Program-made: the position numbers and the translations under genes
The notes under the pieces: model-generated
The model's database searches: none
What the model was told of the DNA's origin: nothing
What the model saw: only the letters and a program-made list of their open reading frames with translations
In this document: one piece after another, positions 1-6,889 of the stretch
Numbering within the stretch: the stretch's first letter is position 1
Layout of the letters: the number at the start of each line of letters is the position of its first letter
Source of the DNA: DAIDKA01 sp035943195
GTDB taxonomy: Bacteria; Pseudomonadota; Gammaproteobacteria; Steroidobacterales; Steroidobacteraceae
NCBI GenBank assembly: GCA_035943195.1
Contig: DASZCK010000250.1
Span: forward strand, 1 to 8,764
Length of the DNA stretch: 8,764 nucleotides
Direction of reading: 5' to 3'

Positions 1-507
1 CGCCTTCAAGTGGGCCAAGGAAGGGGCGCAATCCTCTTTCCAACGCCAACGGCCGACCTCCACGGTAGTTGCCGCAGGATCATGAAGACGCTCAAGAACA
101 TTGCGCGCAACCAGGTGCTTAAGCCGTCTGGTGACAGAGTCGTGAAGCCAAGTTTGATAAGCCTGCGGGCTCTCAAAATAGATCTCGAATTTTACCTGCA
201 AATCGACGGCTATCTCCGTGGTTGTTACGGCATTCGGGGCGGCTGTCCGGACGATTTCGATGATGGTCTGCTGGAGGGTCCCGCGCTTGCCTCGTCGTCC
301 TTTCCAGGACCTAATGGGCTCAATTAGGGTCGGATCCAATCGTCCGTCAAATCTGCGTATAAGCAGATCACAGCCCTCCAGCTGGCGCCGTGCCAAAGTC
401 AACGCGCTCCCAATCTGGGTGGCAATAGCTTCCAATCGCTCAATATCGCCAGCCAAACAAGCCCGGTTCTCGGCCAGGCCTTTGAGATATGCGGAGGTCT
501 TACGCAT
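1..507 (-). CDS. Hypothetical protein with coiled N-terminus and putative winged helix, 3' end beyond window
   Basis: The frame is open from an ATG at 507 down to base 1, giving 169 codons with no stop, so the C-terminus lies outside the window. The protein starts MRKTSAYLKGLAENRA. It is plainly related along its length to the next gene upstream: both share YLKGLAENR, LIRR.D.RLDPT.IE, a basic linker ending in GKRG, a T.R.L..LV..G/NVLERLH block and a GRWRWK/SRWRWK motif near the end. Residues about 8-60 are charged and helical, possibly a coiled coil. Residues about 75-150 look like a winged helix-turn-helix, which would suggest nucleic acid binding; this is inference. An in-frame TAG at 535-537 limits upstream extension. 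An AGG lies 11 nt upstream of the ATG, the same weak arrangement as in the paralog. The gap to the upstream gene's stop is 23 nt, so the two are probably co-transcribed. GC is lower than in the rest of the window. I recognise no named family. Confidence 0.75.
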   Translation of the reverse strand, partial: MRKTSAYLKGLAENRACLAGDIERLEAIATQIGSALTLARRQLEGCDLLIRRFDGRLDPTLIEPIRSWKGRRGKRGTLQQTIIEIVRTAAPNAVTTTEIAVDLQVKFEIYFESPQAYQTWLHDSVTRRLKHLVARNVLERLHDPAATTVEVGRWRWKEDCAPSLAHLKA

Positions 508-530
508 AGAGGCGAACGCCTGCGTGGCGC

Positions 531-1106
531 TCAGCTAGGCTCGTCATCATCGCCTTGGATCACGGTACCGCCAGTGGCTTCGACCTGTGCTTTAAGGTCA
601 GCCAAGGTGGTGACGTTTGATTGTTTCCAGCGCCAACGGCTAATGCTGTTGCTTCGGAATAGGCCACTATGAAGCCGTTCAACTAGCCCCTGCTTCACAA
701 ACATATTCAGCTGACGCGTTAGTGAGTTATGCGTCCATTTCTTCTGCGCTTCGGGGGACACGAAGCTAAGCCCAATCTGAAGCTGTAACTCAACAACGAG
801 CTCGTCGGTAGTCATCGACCCTGGTGCGGCTTTAGCCAGTTCCTGGCTAAGAAACTCGATCAAAATTCCGCGCTTGCCGTCCGGGTAATGGGTGCTTTGA
901 CCCATATTTGTTTCGATCTGCGTCGGATCGAGACGCGCATCGATGCGGCGAATGAGGCTATCGCACGCCTCAAGCTCCCGAGTGCTTTCGGCAAGTTTAC
1001 GGCGAAGTTGCGCGAACCCCGACCGGTAGCGATCAACGTCCCCCGCAATCCGCGATCGATTTTCGGCGAGCCCTTTGAGGTAGGGCGGGGTCCATTTTCG
1101 AGGCAT
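531..1106 (-). CDS. Hypothetical protein, tandem paralog of the left-edge gene, putative winged helix
   Basis: This gene encodes 191 aa of unknown function. The N-terminal 60 residues, from MPRKWTPPYLKG through ECDSLIRRIDARLD, are rich in charged helix-forming residues. A linker near residue 75 leads to a compact region (residues about 80-165) with the pattern helix, MTTDELVVEL helix, NSLTRQLNMFVKQG recognition-like helix, and LVERLHSGLFR wing. This fits a winged helix-turn-helix; the assignment is my reading, not a database match. The C-terminus is acidic and ends in GDDDEPS. I chose the ATG at 1106 because the encoded start lines up with the paralog's MRK and an AGGA lies 11 nt upstream at 1118-1121. 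An ATG at 1118 is the alternative and adds MLAQ, but its AGG abuts the start codon. Sequenced GC here is about 50-57%, below the genes to the right, consistent with an acquired segment. Role unknown. Confidence 0.75.
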   Translation of the reverse strand: MPRKWTPPYLKGLAENRSRIAGDVDRYRSGFAQLRRKLAESTRELEACDSLIRRIDARLDPTQIETNMGQSTHYPDGKRGILIEFLSQELAKAAPGSMTTDELVVELQLQIGLSFVSPEAQKKWTHNSLTRQLNMFVKQGLVERLHSGLFRSNSISRWRWKQSNVTTLADLKAQVEATGGTVIQGDDDEPS

Positions 1107-1173
1107 TTGGGCAAGCATCCTGTGCAGGGTACTTGCTGTTAAGCGACTGGAAAATCAGGAAACCAGGCTAAAT

Positions 1174-1185
1174 CGTTTAAAAACG
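1174..1185. repeat. Perfect short inverted repeat in the divergent intergenic region
   Basis: Five-base arms CGTTT and AAACG flank a 2-nt AA centre in an AT-rich patch. The site lies between the leftward paralog pair and the rightward secreted-protein gene, about 68 nt upstream of the leftward start. Its placement would suit an operator for the leftward genes, possibly autoregulated by their winged-helix products. The arms are so short that chance is a real alternative. The rest of the 1107-1276 gap holds no gene or RNA that I can recognise. Confidence 0.25.
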
Positions 1186-1243
1186 CTGTTCTAGACTGGG
1201 CTGTAACAATTCAAGGGTCAGCTGCGTAGTAACACCCTTTGGG

Positions 1244-1252
1244 TGGCATAAT
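1244..1252 (+). promoter_or_regulatory. Candidate extended -10 promoter for the secreted-protein gene
   Basis: TGGCATAAT matches the extended -10 pattern TGnTATAAT with one mismatch. It sits 24 nt before the ATG at 1277, which leaves room for a start site near 1259 and the strong AGGAG ribosome binding site at 1266-1270. No good -35 hexamer is present 16-18 bp upstream, which extended -10 promoters can tolerate. Confidence 0.35.
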
Positions 1253-1276
1253 GGGCAGCCCCATCAGGAGCCTCAC

Positions 1277-2137
1277 ATGTCACGAGGGTCGCTCATCCTG
1301 ATCATCGCCGCGCTGGCGGCAGTTGCCGGCGCGCAGGTCGCGGCCGGCGCCGAGCCATCCTCTGCACCGACCGACTCGGTGCCGCTCGAAGAAGTCACGG
1401 TGACCGCGCAGCACTCCAGGCTGAGCTGGGCGCAGCGCAACGAGCTGGTGCAGAAGGCGGCCACCTTTGTATTCGGCATTACGGCGCTGGAGAACGGCGC
1501 AATATTGCCCCGTTGGCACACGCCGGTCTGCCCGCTGGTGTCAGGCCTGTCACGGGACCAGGAGGAGTTCGTCCGCGTGCGCATCTCGCAGATCACCCAG
1601 GCCTCCGCGGCGCCGGTGGCCAGCGAGCACTGCCGGCCCACGCTTTTCATTTACGTGACGACCCATCCTCAGGAGCTGCTGCGGGCCATGCAGAATCGCT
1701 ATTTTGCGGCTGTATTCGGCAACGCGTCTACGATTACGGTCAATGCCTTCATCGACTCGGCCCGCCCGGTGCGGGTCTGGTACAACGCGCATATGGTGTC
1801 GACGAGCGGGGCACTGGCGGTGAGCCGCAGCGACAACTCGGTGTGGGGAATCGGACCGGTGACCGTCGTCGCGGATGCGCGGCAGCTACAGGGCCTGACG
1901 CAGGGTCAGTTCGCCGACTACGTGGCCATGATGAGCCTTGCAGAAATCAAGCATACCGCGCGCCTGGGCGATGCCCAGACCATACTGAAGCTGTTCGATG
2001 GGCCTGCGCAGGCAGCCCCGGGCGGCATGAGCGATTGGGATCATGCGTTCCTGAAAATGCTGTATACGCCGGAACGGTCGCTCGCCTCGGAGCGCGCGAA
2101 TATCGCCCGGCGCTTGGTGCGCGATCTCGTCCCCTGA
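1277..2137 (+). CDS. Secreted protein of unknown function with TonB-box-like N-terminal motif
   Basis: This gene encodes 286 aa. A classical signal peptide occupies residues 1-25 (hydrophobic core LILIIAALAAVAG, likely cut after AAGA), so the product should be periplasmic or outer-membrane associated. Right after it, at residues 37-45, is LEEVTVTAQ, the form of motif seen at the mature N-terminus of many TonB-dependent receptors. No plug or beta-barrel follows; the protein is far too short for a receptor. A compact region then contains two cysteines, C85 (in PVCPLVSGL) and C119 (in EHCRPTLF), a plausible disulfide pair. The overall layout recalls a group of uncharacterised secreted proteins from GC-rich proteobacteria with a PVCP.V.GL motif and a later cysteine; that resemblance is from memory. 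The start is set by AGGAG at 1266-1270 with a 6-nt spacer. The gene ends 10 bp from the convergent dioxygenase gene. Function unknown. Confidence 0.8.
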   Translation: MSRGSLILIIAALAAVAGAQVAAGAEPSSAPTDSVPLEEVTVTAQHSRLSWAQRNELVQKAATFVFGITALENGAILPRWHTPVCPLVSGLSRDQEEFVRVRISQITQASAAPVASEHCRPTLFIYVTTHPQELLRAMQNRYFAAVFGNASTITVNAFIDSARPVRVWYNAHMVSTSGALAVSRSDNSVWGIGPVTVVADARQLQGLTQGQFADYVAMMSLAEIKHTARLGDAQTILKLFDGPAQAAPGGMSDWDHAFLKMLYTPERSLASERANIARRLVRDLVP

Positions 2138-2147
2138 AGGCGCGCCG

Positions 2148-3071
2148 TCAGGCCGGCTTCTCGCCGCGCACGGTGGTCCGGTAGAGCTCGCGCCGATACC
2201 CCGGGTAGTCGTTGTAAGCCTGATGCACGCACAGACGGTTGTCCCACAGTGCCAGCATGTTGGGCTCCCAGCGCAGGCGGCAGGCGAAGACCGGCTGAAT
2301 CAGATAATCGGTCAGATATTTGAGAATCGGCGCGGCTTCCTCGTCATGCATGCCCTCGATGCCGATGCCGTATGACGGATCGACGTACAGAGCCTTCTCT
2401 GCGGTGACCGGATGGGTACGCACCAGCGGGTGGAAGTTGCCCTTGATCTTGCGCGTCAGGCTCTCCGAAAGTTTCTCGGCGCCGCGGGTGGCAGCCAGCT
2501 GTCCGATGGGGCTGTCCCCGACCTGCACGGCCTCCTGGGCCGAGCGCAGCACATCACGCAGCGAGAAATGTACTTTGAGGCCCGCAATCATCTGGCGATA
2601 GGCATCGCTCAGATTGGCATAGGCCAGCGCCGAGTTGGCCCAGGTGGTGTCACCCCCGAAGGGCGGGATCTGCACCGAGCGCAGGCTGGTGATGGCCGGC
2701 GGCTCCGGCAGAAACGGCGAATCGGTATGCCAGCCCTCGCCGAATACCATCTTGGATGGATCGTCGGCCTCCTTGATGAGGGGATGCACATTGCGGTGGC
2801 CGGGCACGCCCTGGGTATAGGCATCCTCCGCGAAGGGGCCGAAACGCAGACTGAAGCCCTCGTGGGACTCATGCGTCAGCCGCTGGCCGCGCAGATAAAT
2901 CATCTTGTGACGAAACAGCGCGTGGCGCACTTCCGCGAACTGCGCGTCGGTGACTTCCGCGGCCTGCAGATTGCAGATTTCCGCGCCCATGGAAGCCGCC
3001 AGCGGGCGCACCTCGATATGCTGGTAGGCAGCGGCGTGATTGTCGAATTTACCGGTGGGATGAAGGCGCAT
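2148..3071 (-). CDS. TauD/TfdA-family Fe(II)/2-oxoglutarate-dependent dioxygenase
   Basis: This 307-aa cytoplasmic enzyme belongs to the family that couples oxidative decarboxylation of 2-oxoglutarate to substrate hydroxylation, as in taurine dioxygenase. The iron ligands are visible: H115 and D117 in GWHTDSPF and H283 in CVHQAYNDY. R298 in ELYRTTV is placed 15 residues after the last His, as in TauD, and should bind the 2-oxoglutarate carboxylate. Other family signatures are GGDTTWANS, and WDNR just before the distal His. Length is typical. I chose ATG 3071 because AAGG lies 7 nt upstream at 3079-3082. A GTG at 3098 would add nine residues but has no ribosome binding site. The substrate cannot be read from sequence, so I do not call it tauD: no sulfonate transport genes are nearby. 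It is divergent from the hopanoid operon, leaving open a shared role or shared regulation, which is speculation. Confidence 0.9.
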   Translation of the reverse strand: MRLHPTGKFDNHAAAYQHIEVRPLAASMGAEICNLQAAEVTDAQFAEVRHALFRHKMIYLRGQRLTHESHEGFSLRFGPFAEDAYTQGVPGHRNVHPLIKEADDPSKMVFGEGWHTDSPFLPEPPAITSLRSVQIPPFGGDTTWANSALAYANLSDAYRQMIAGLKVHFSLRDVLRSAQEAVQVGDSPIGQLAATRGAEKLSESLTRKIKGNFHPLVRTHPVTAEKALYVDPSYGIGIEGMHDEEAAPILKYLTDYLIQPVFACRLRWEPNMLALWDNRLCVHQAYNDYPGYRRELYRTTVRGEKPA

Positions 3072-3190
3072 GCGGGTGCCTTGAGGTTCCGTTTGCACTG
3101 CAATGCCACAAGGGTAACACTTCGGCTTCTGAGGCTAGAAGGGCCTGGGCTTGGCGGTAATTTCTGCGGATATGTCCAGCCAGGTGTCTT

Positions 3191-3218
3191 GAACTTTGCA
3201 ATGTAAAGTATAGTCGGA
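3191..3218 (+). promoter_or_regulatory. Candidate promoter of the hpnJIL operon, ECF/RpoE-like
   Basis: GAACTT at 3191-3196, a 17-bp spacer and TCGGA at 3214-3218 resemble the envelope-stress sigma factor pattern GAACTT-N16-17-TCTGA, with one mismatch in the -10. A start site near 3225 would leave a short leader before the GGAAG ribosome binding site at 3244-3248. A competing housekeeping reading is the -10-like TATAGT at 3209-3214, but the only good -35, TTGAAC at 3189-3194, is then only 14 bp away. The remainder of the 3072-3253 gap should also carry the leftward dioxygenase promoter, which I could not pin down. Confidence 0.3.
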
Positions 3219-3253
3219 ACCCTGACCTCTCCTTATTGCGCATGGAAGACTCA

Positions 3254-4711
3254 ATGAATTCCCAGTCCCCGCCCGGCCACCCGTTCAAGACCCTGTTCCT
3301 GCAGGCGCCCTCGTTTGAAGGATTCGATGGCGGCGCCGGCTCGCGCTATCAGGCCAAGCGCGAGATCAAATCTTTCTGGTTCCCTACATGGCTCGCCCAG
3401 CCGGCCGCCATGGTGCCGGGATCGCGGGTCGTGGACGCGCCCGCCGATGAGCTGACGGTCGATGCCGCACGGCGGATCGCCCGCGACTACGAGCTGGTCA
3501 TCATGCACACCAGCACGCCATCGTTTCCCACCGATGCGCGCTTTGCCGAATTGCTCAAAGAGGACAATCCGCAGGTGCTGATCGGGCTGGTCGGCGCCAA
3601 ACCCATGGTCGATCCGGAGGGCTCGCTCAAAGCCACCACGGCCATCGACTTTGTGTGCCGCGAGGAATTCGACTACACCTGCAAGGAAGTGGCGGAGGGT
3701 GCGGCGCTCGAGAGCATCAAGGGCCTCTCCTATCGCGACGCATCCGGTAAGGTGGTCCACAACCTGCCGCGCGCGATGATCGAGAACATGGACGATCTGC
3801 CGTTCGTGGCGCCGGTGTACCAGCGCGACCTCAAGATCTCCAACTACTTCATCGGTTACCTGAAGCATCCCTATGTGAGCTTCTATACCGGTCGCGGCTG
3901 CCGCTCCAAGTGCACGTTTTGCCTGTGGCCCCAGACCGTGGGCGGGCACCGCTACCGGGTACGCTCGGCGCAGAACGTGATCGCCGAAGTACGCTGGATC
4001 AAGGAGCACATGCCGCAAGTGAAGGAGATCATGTTTGATGATGACACCTTCACCGACAGTTCGGCGCTGGCGCGCGTCGAGGCGATCGCACGGGGCATGG
4101 GGGAGCTGGGCATGACCTGGAGCTGCAATGCCAAGGCCAATGTTCCCTACAAGACCCTGAAGGTCATGAAGGAGAACGGTCTGCGGCTGCTGCTGGTCGG
4201 CTACGAATCCGGCGATGATCAGATCCTGCTGAACATCAAGAAGGGCCTGCGTACCGACATCGCACGGCGCTTCACCGAGGACTGCCGCAAGCTCGGCATC
4301 CTGATCCACGGCACCTTCATCCTGGGGCTGCCGGGTGAGACCACCGAGACCATCGAGAAGACCATCAAGTTCGCCAAGGAAATCAATCCGCACACCATCC
4401 AGGTGTCGCTCGCCGCGCCCTACCCGGGCACCACCCTGTATCGTCAGGCGGTCGAGAACGGCTGGCTGCAGGAAAATGACGCGGTCAACCTGGTCAATGA
4501 TCACGGCGTGCAGCTCGCCGCCATCAGCTATCCGCATCTGTCGAAGGAACAGATCTTTCACAGCATGGAAGTGTTCTACAAGCGCTTCTACTTCCGCCCC
4601 GGCAAGATCTGGGAAATCGTGCGCGAGATGCTGGGCAGCTGGGAGATGATGAAGCGCCGCCTGCGCGAGGGCGTGGAGTTCTTCCGCTTCCTGCGGGCCC
4701 ATCAGGCATGA
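3254..4711 (+). CDS. hpnJ: Hopanoid biosynthesis radical SAM protein HpnJ
   Basis: This 485-aa enzyme belongs to the HpnJ family. In characterised systems HpnJ converts glucosaminyl-bacteriohopanetetrol to the cyclitol ether by ring contraction using radical SAM chemistry. The N-terminus carries the recognisable block TLFLQAPSFEGFDGGAGSRY and a region of B12-binding-like fold (residues about 10-170). The radical SAM core follows, with the [4Fe-4S] motif CX3CX2C at C216, C220 and C223 in GCRSKCTFCLWPQT. MFDDDTF, LVGYESGDD and ILGLPGET are further core elements. Length matches the family. I chose ATG 3254 because GGAAG sits 5 nt upstream; a TTG at 3236 and an ATG at 3242 are in-frame alternatives lacking a better site. 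It is the first gene of a tight operon, 18 bp before hpnI, even though its reaction is the last of the known pathway. Assignment to HpnJ is from motif recognition and from the hpnI/hpnL neighbours. Confidence 0.93.
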   Translation: MNSQSPPGHPFKTLFLQAPSFEGFDGGAGSRYQAKREIKSFWFPTWLAQPAAMVPGSRVVDAPADELTVDAARRIARDYELVIMHTSTPSFPTDARFAELLKEDNPQVLIGLVGAKPMVDPEGSLKATTAIDFVCREEFDYTCKEVAEGAALESIKGLSYRDASGKVVHNLPRAMIENMDDLPFVAPVYQRDLKISNYFIGYLKHPYVSFYTGRGCRSKCTFCLWPQTVGGHRYRVRSAQNVIAEVRWIKEHMPQVKEIMFDDDTFTDSSALARVEAIARGMGELGMTWSCNAKANVPYKTLKVMKENGLRLLLVGYESGDDQILLNIKKGLRTDIARRFTEDCRKLGILIHGTFILGLPGETTETIEKTIKFAKEINPHTIQVSLAAPYPGTTLYRQAVENGWLQENDAVNLVNDHGVQLAAISYPHLSKEQIFHSMEVFYKRFYFRPGKIWEIVREMLGSWEMMKRRLREGVEFFRFLRAHQA

Positions 4712-4729
4712 CGCGCGCACTGAGCGCCC

Positions 4730-5890
4730 ATGACTCTGGCCCAGTTCATCTGCACGGTAGCCGGGTGGGCCTGTCTCGGCATCGCGGCGGGCTACGCGCT
4801 CGCGGTGCTCATCGGGGCGCTCGCCTGGCGTAGGTTCGCCGGCCGCGCGCCGCGGCTGAACGGGCCGCAGCCGCCCGTCACCATCCTCAAACCCCTATGC
4901 GGTGATGAGCCGGCGCTCTACGAGCACCTGCGCTCCTTCTGTGAGCAGCGCTACCACTCCTACCAGCTGGTCTTCGGCACGCTGGATGCGGCCGACCCCG
5001 CGCTCGCCATCGTGGCGCGACTGGCCGCGCAGTTCCCCCAGCTTGCCATCGATGTGGTCGTGAACCCGCAACGCCACGGGCACAACAACAAGAGCAGCAA
5101 TCTCATCAATATGATGGCCGTGGCCCGTCATCCGGTGCTGCTCATCGCCGACAGCGATATCACCGTGGGACCGGACTATCTGGCCGCGGTGACGGCGCCG
5201 CTTGGGGATAGCGGCGTGGGCCTGGTGACCTGCCTGTCCTACGATGTCCCGACCCCCGGCCTGTGGTCGCGACTGGGCGCCATGTACATCAACGAGTGGT
5301 ATTTCCCCTCGGTGATGGTGGCATGGCTGTTCGGTCACCAGGACTACGCCTCGGGCCAGACCCTGTGTCTCCGGCGCGCCACGCTGGATGCCATCGGCGG
5401 TCTGCCGGCTTTCGCCGATCACCTGGCCGATGATTATCAGCTGGGGCAGCTGATCAGGAAACTGGGCCTGCGGATCGTGCTCTCCTCCTATGAACTCCAG
5501 GCGCAGCATCACGAACCGGATTTCGCCGCGCTCAGTCGCCACGAACTGCGCTGGAATCGCACCTTGCACGCGGTCAGCCCCTGGAGCTTCCGGATGATCT
5601 TCCTCACCTTCAGCCTGCCGCTGGCCGCGCTGGGCCTGGCGCTGCTGTCCGGCCGCTGGCATTTGCTGACCTGGACGCTGTTGTGGGTCACGGCGGCCGC
5701 GCGCGTTGCCCTGCATCTGGTCCAACGCCGCGGACGCGGCCGGCCGCTGTTCGCGGACCTGGCGCTGGTGCCCATGCGCGATCTGTTGTTGTGCTGGCAC
5801 TGGGGCCAGAGCTTCTTCTGTCGCCGCGTGACCTGGCGTGGCGCGAGTTTCCACGTCGACGGGACCGGCGTCATGCGCCGCATTGCCTAA
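4730..5890 (+). CDS. hpnI: Hopanoid biosynthesis glycosyltransferase HpnI
   Basis: This 386-aa membrane-anchored glycosyltransferase resembles ceramide glucosyltransferases. HpnI attaches N-acetylglucosamine to bacteriohopanetetrol. A hydrophobic anchor spans about residues 7-32. The catalytic domain opens with PPVTILKPLCGDE (residues 48-60) and has the metal-binding DSD at 141-143 (in ADSDITV), the later acidic pair D234-D235 in DDYQLG, and the RxxRW acceptor-site motif at R270-W275 (RHELRW). All catalytic motifs look intact. The C-terminus has two or three further membrane segments from about residue 285. It starts 18 bp after hpnJ with only a weak ribosome binding site (TGAG), so translational coupling to hpnJ is likely, and ends 12 bp before hpnL. 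The alternative reading, a generic ceramide or sterol glucosyltransferase, is made unlikely by the hpnJ and hpnL neighbours. Confidence 0.93.
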   Translation: MTLAQFICTVAGWACLGIAAGYALAVLIGALAWRRFAGRAPRLNGPQPPVTILKPLCGDEPALYEHLRSFCEQRYHSYQLVFGTLDAADPALAIVARLAAQFPQLAIDVVVNPQRHGHNNKSSNLINMMAVARHPVLLIADSDITVGPDYLAAVTAPLGDSGVGLVTCLSYDVPTPGLWSRLGAMYINEWYFPSVMVAWLFGHQDYASGQTLCLRRATLDAIGGLPAFADHLADDYQLGQLIRKLGLRIVLSSYELQAQHHEPDFAALSRHELRWNRTLHAVSPWSFRMIFLTFSLPLAALGLALLSGRWHLLTWTLLWVTAAARVALHLVQRRGRGRPLFADLALVPMRDLLLCWHWGQSFFCRRVTWRGASFHVDGTGVMRRIA

Positions 5891-5902
5891 CCCGGACGCG
5901 GT

Positions 5903-6874
5903 GTGAAGCTGGCGGCATATATCGCGGGGCTGCTGGGCCTCGCGCTGCTCACCGTGCTGGTCGTGCATGCCGACCTGCCGGCGCTATTGCGGACCTGGAA
6001 ACTGGCCAGTCCCGTCCTGCTGTGGCTGGCTCCCTATCGTCTCATTTTCTTCGCACTCTATGCCGTCGGCTGGCGCGCCATGCTGCGGCCCTTCGATACT
6101 GCCAACAAGGCCCGCTTCGGCTACGTGCTGCTCGTGACCACGGTGCGCGAGGGTGTGGATCGGCTGCTGCCGGTCGCCAGCCTCGGCGGCAGCGTGGTGG
6201 GTGTGCGGCTGATGCGCTGGCGTGGCCTCGCCATCGCGCCGGTCAGCGCCACGATCATCGCCGAAATCGTGCTCACGCTGATCGCGGTGTATTTGTTCGG
6301 CGGGCTGGCCACGCTGATCCTGCTGGGGTCGCAGGCCGGCGGCGATCATCACGCGGTCGTCGTGGTGCTGGCGCTGAGCCTACCGATACCGGTCGCATCG
6401 TTGCTGTTGTTGCGTTACGGCTCGGTGTTCCAGCGCCTGCAGCGATTTCTGCGCCCCATGGTGGGACTCAGCGGCGCCGATACCGCGCTGTCGCTGGACG
6501 CGGATCTGCGTGCCTGCCTCTCTCGGGTGGGGACTCTGCTTCTCGCCGGTAGCCTGCAGTTCGTGGCACTGGCCTCCGCGTCGTTCGAGATCTGGTGGGC
6601 GCTGCGATTGTTTGAACATCCGGTGAGCGCGGCTTCCTCGATCATGCTCGAGGGACTCACCCAGGCGGTGCGCCACCTGGCCTTCATCGTCCCGGCGGGT
6701 CTTGGGGTACAGGAAGCAACGCTGGTGCTGTTCGGACACGCGCTGGGAATCAGCACTGAACTCGCGCTGGCGGTGTCGGCAGTGAAGCGCGCCCGCGAAG
6801 TGCTGTGTGGCCTGCCGCCGCTCTTGTGGTGGCAACTGCAGGAAGCCCGCAGGCTGCGGGCACTGCATTCGTAG
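5903..6874 (+). CDS. hpnL: Hopanoid-associated multi-pass membrane protein HpnL
   Basis: This 323-aa integral inner-membrane protein of the flippase-like, lysylphosphatidylglycerol-synthase transmembrane superfamily is commonly encoded beside other hpn genes. Its exact activity is not established; movement or membrane positioning of hopanoids is the usual proposal. Roughly seven to eight hydrophobic segments are visible, beginning at residues 4-22. Two conserved family stretches stand out: REGVDRLLPVASLGGS at 82-97, and a helix ending IVPAGLGVQE with the last block at 264-271, followed by a basic VKRAREVLCGLP segment. The start is a GTG at 5903. The neighbouring GTG at 5901 runs straight into a stop, and the ribosome binding site is poor, so coupling to hpnI (12 bp upstream) is likely. 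The stop lies 15 bp before mutM. Confidence 0.88.
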   Translation: MKLAAYIAGLLGLALLTVLVVHADLPALLRTWKLASPVLLWLAPYRLIFFALYAVGWRAMLRPFDTANKARFGYVLLVTTVREGVDRLLPVASLGGSVVGVRLMRWRGLAIAPVSATIIAEIVLTLIAVYLFGGLATLILLGSQAGGDHHAVVVVLALSLPIPVASLLLLRYGSVFQRLQRFLRPMVGLSGADTALSLDADLRACLSRVGTLLLAGSLQFVALASASFEIWWALRLFEHPVSAASSIMLEGLTQAVRHLAFIVPAGLGVQEATLVLFGHALGISTELALAVSAVKRAREVLCGLPPLLWWQLQEARRLRALHS

Positions 6875-6889
6875 TACCCTCAAGCCGCC

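Noticed and set aside
1..1276. tRNA gene or integrase attachment site at the edge of the low-GC segment.
   Set aside because: I found no cloverleaf, no T-loop consensus and no direct repeat pair; the island boundary remains only a composition-based suspicion.
2128..2165. Possible bidirectional terminator between the convergent secreted-protein and dioxygenase genes.
   Set aside because: GAAGGCGCGCC and GGCCGGCTTC pair only partly, mismatches break the stem, and there is no U-run on either strand.
2412..3206. A plus-strand open frame of about 264 codons opposite the TauD-type gene.
   Set aside because: It is antisense to a gene with intact iron-binding residues and shows no recognisable domain or ribosome binding site.
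3251..4720. A long open frame on the minus strand covering hpnJ almost entirely (about 489 codons).
   Set aside because: It mirrors hpnJ codon by codon in GC-rich DNA, its translation is low-complexity and Gln/His/Asp/Gly-rich with no recognisable domain, and hpnJ itself has clear catalytic motifs.
4895..5968. A minus-strand open frame of about 357 codons opposite hpnI.
   Set aside because: The translation is rich in Gln, Arg and His without domain features, as expected of an antisense shadow; hpnI motifs are intact on the plus strand.
5683..6552. A plus-strand open frame bridging hpnI and hpnL in another frame.
   Set aside because: The translation is Arg/Ala/Gly-rich noise characteristic of an off-frame reading in high-GC sequence.
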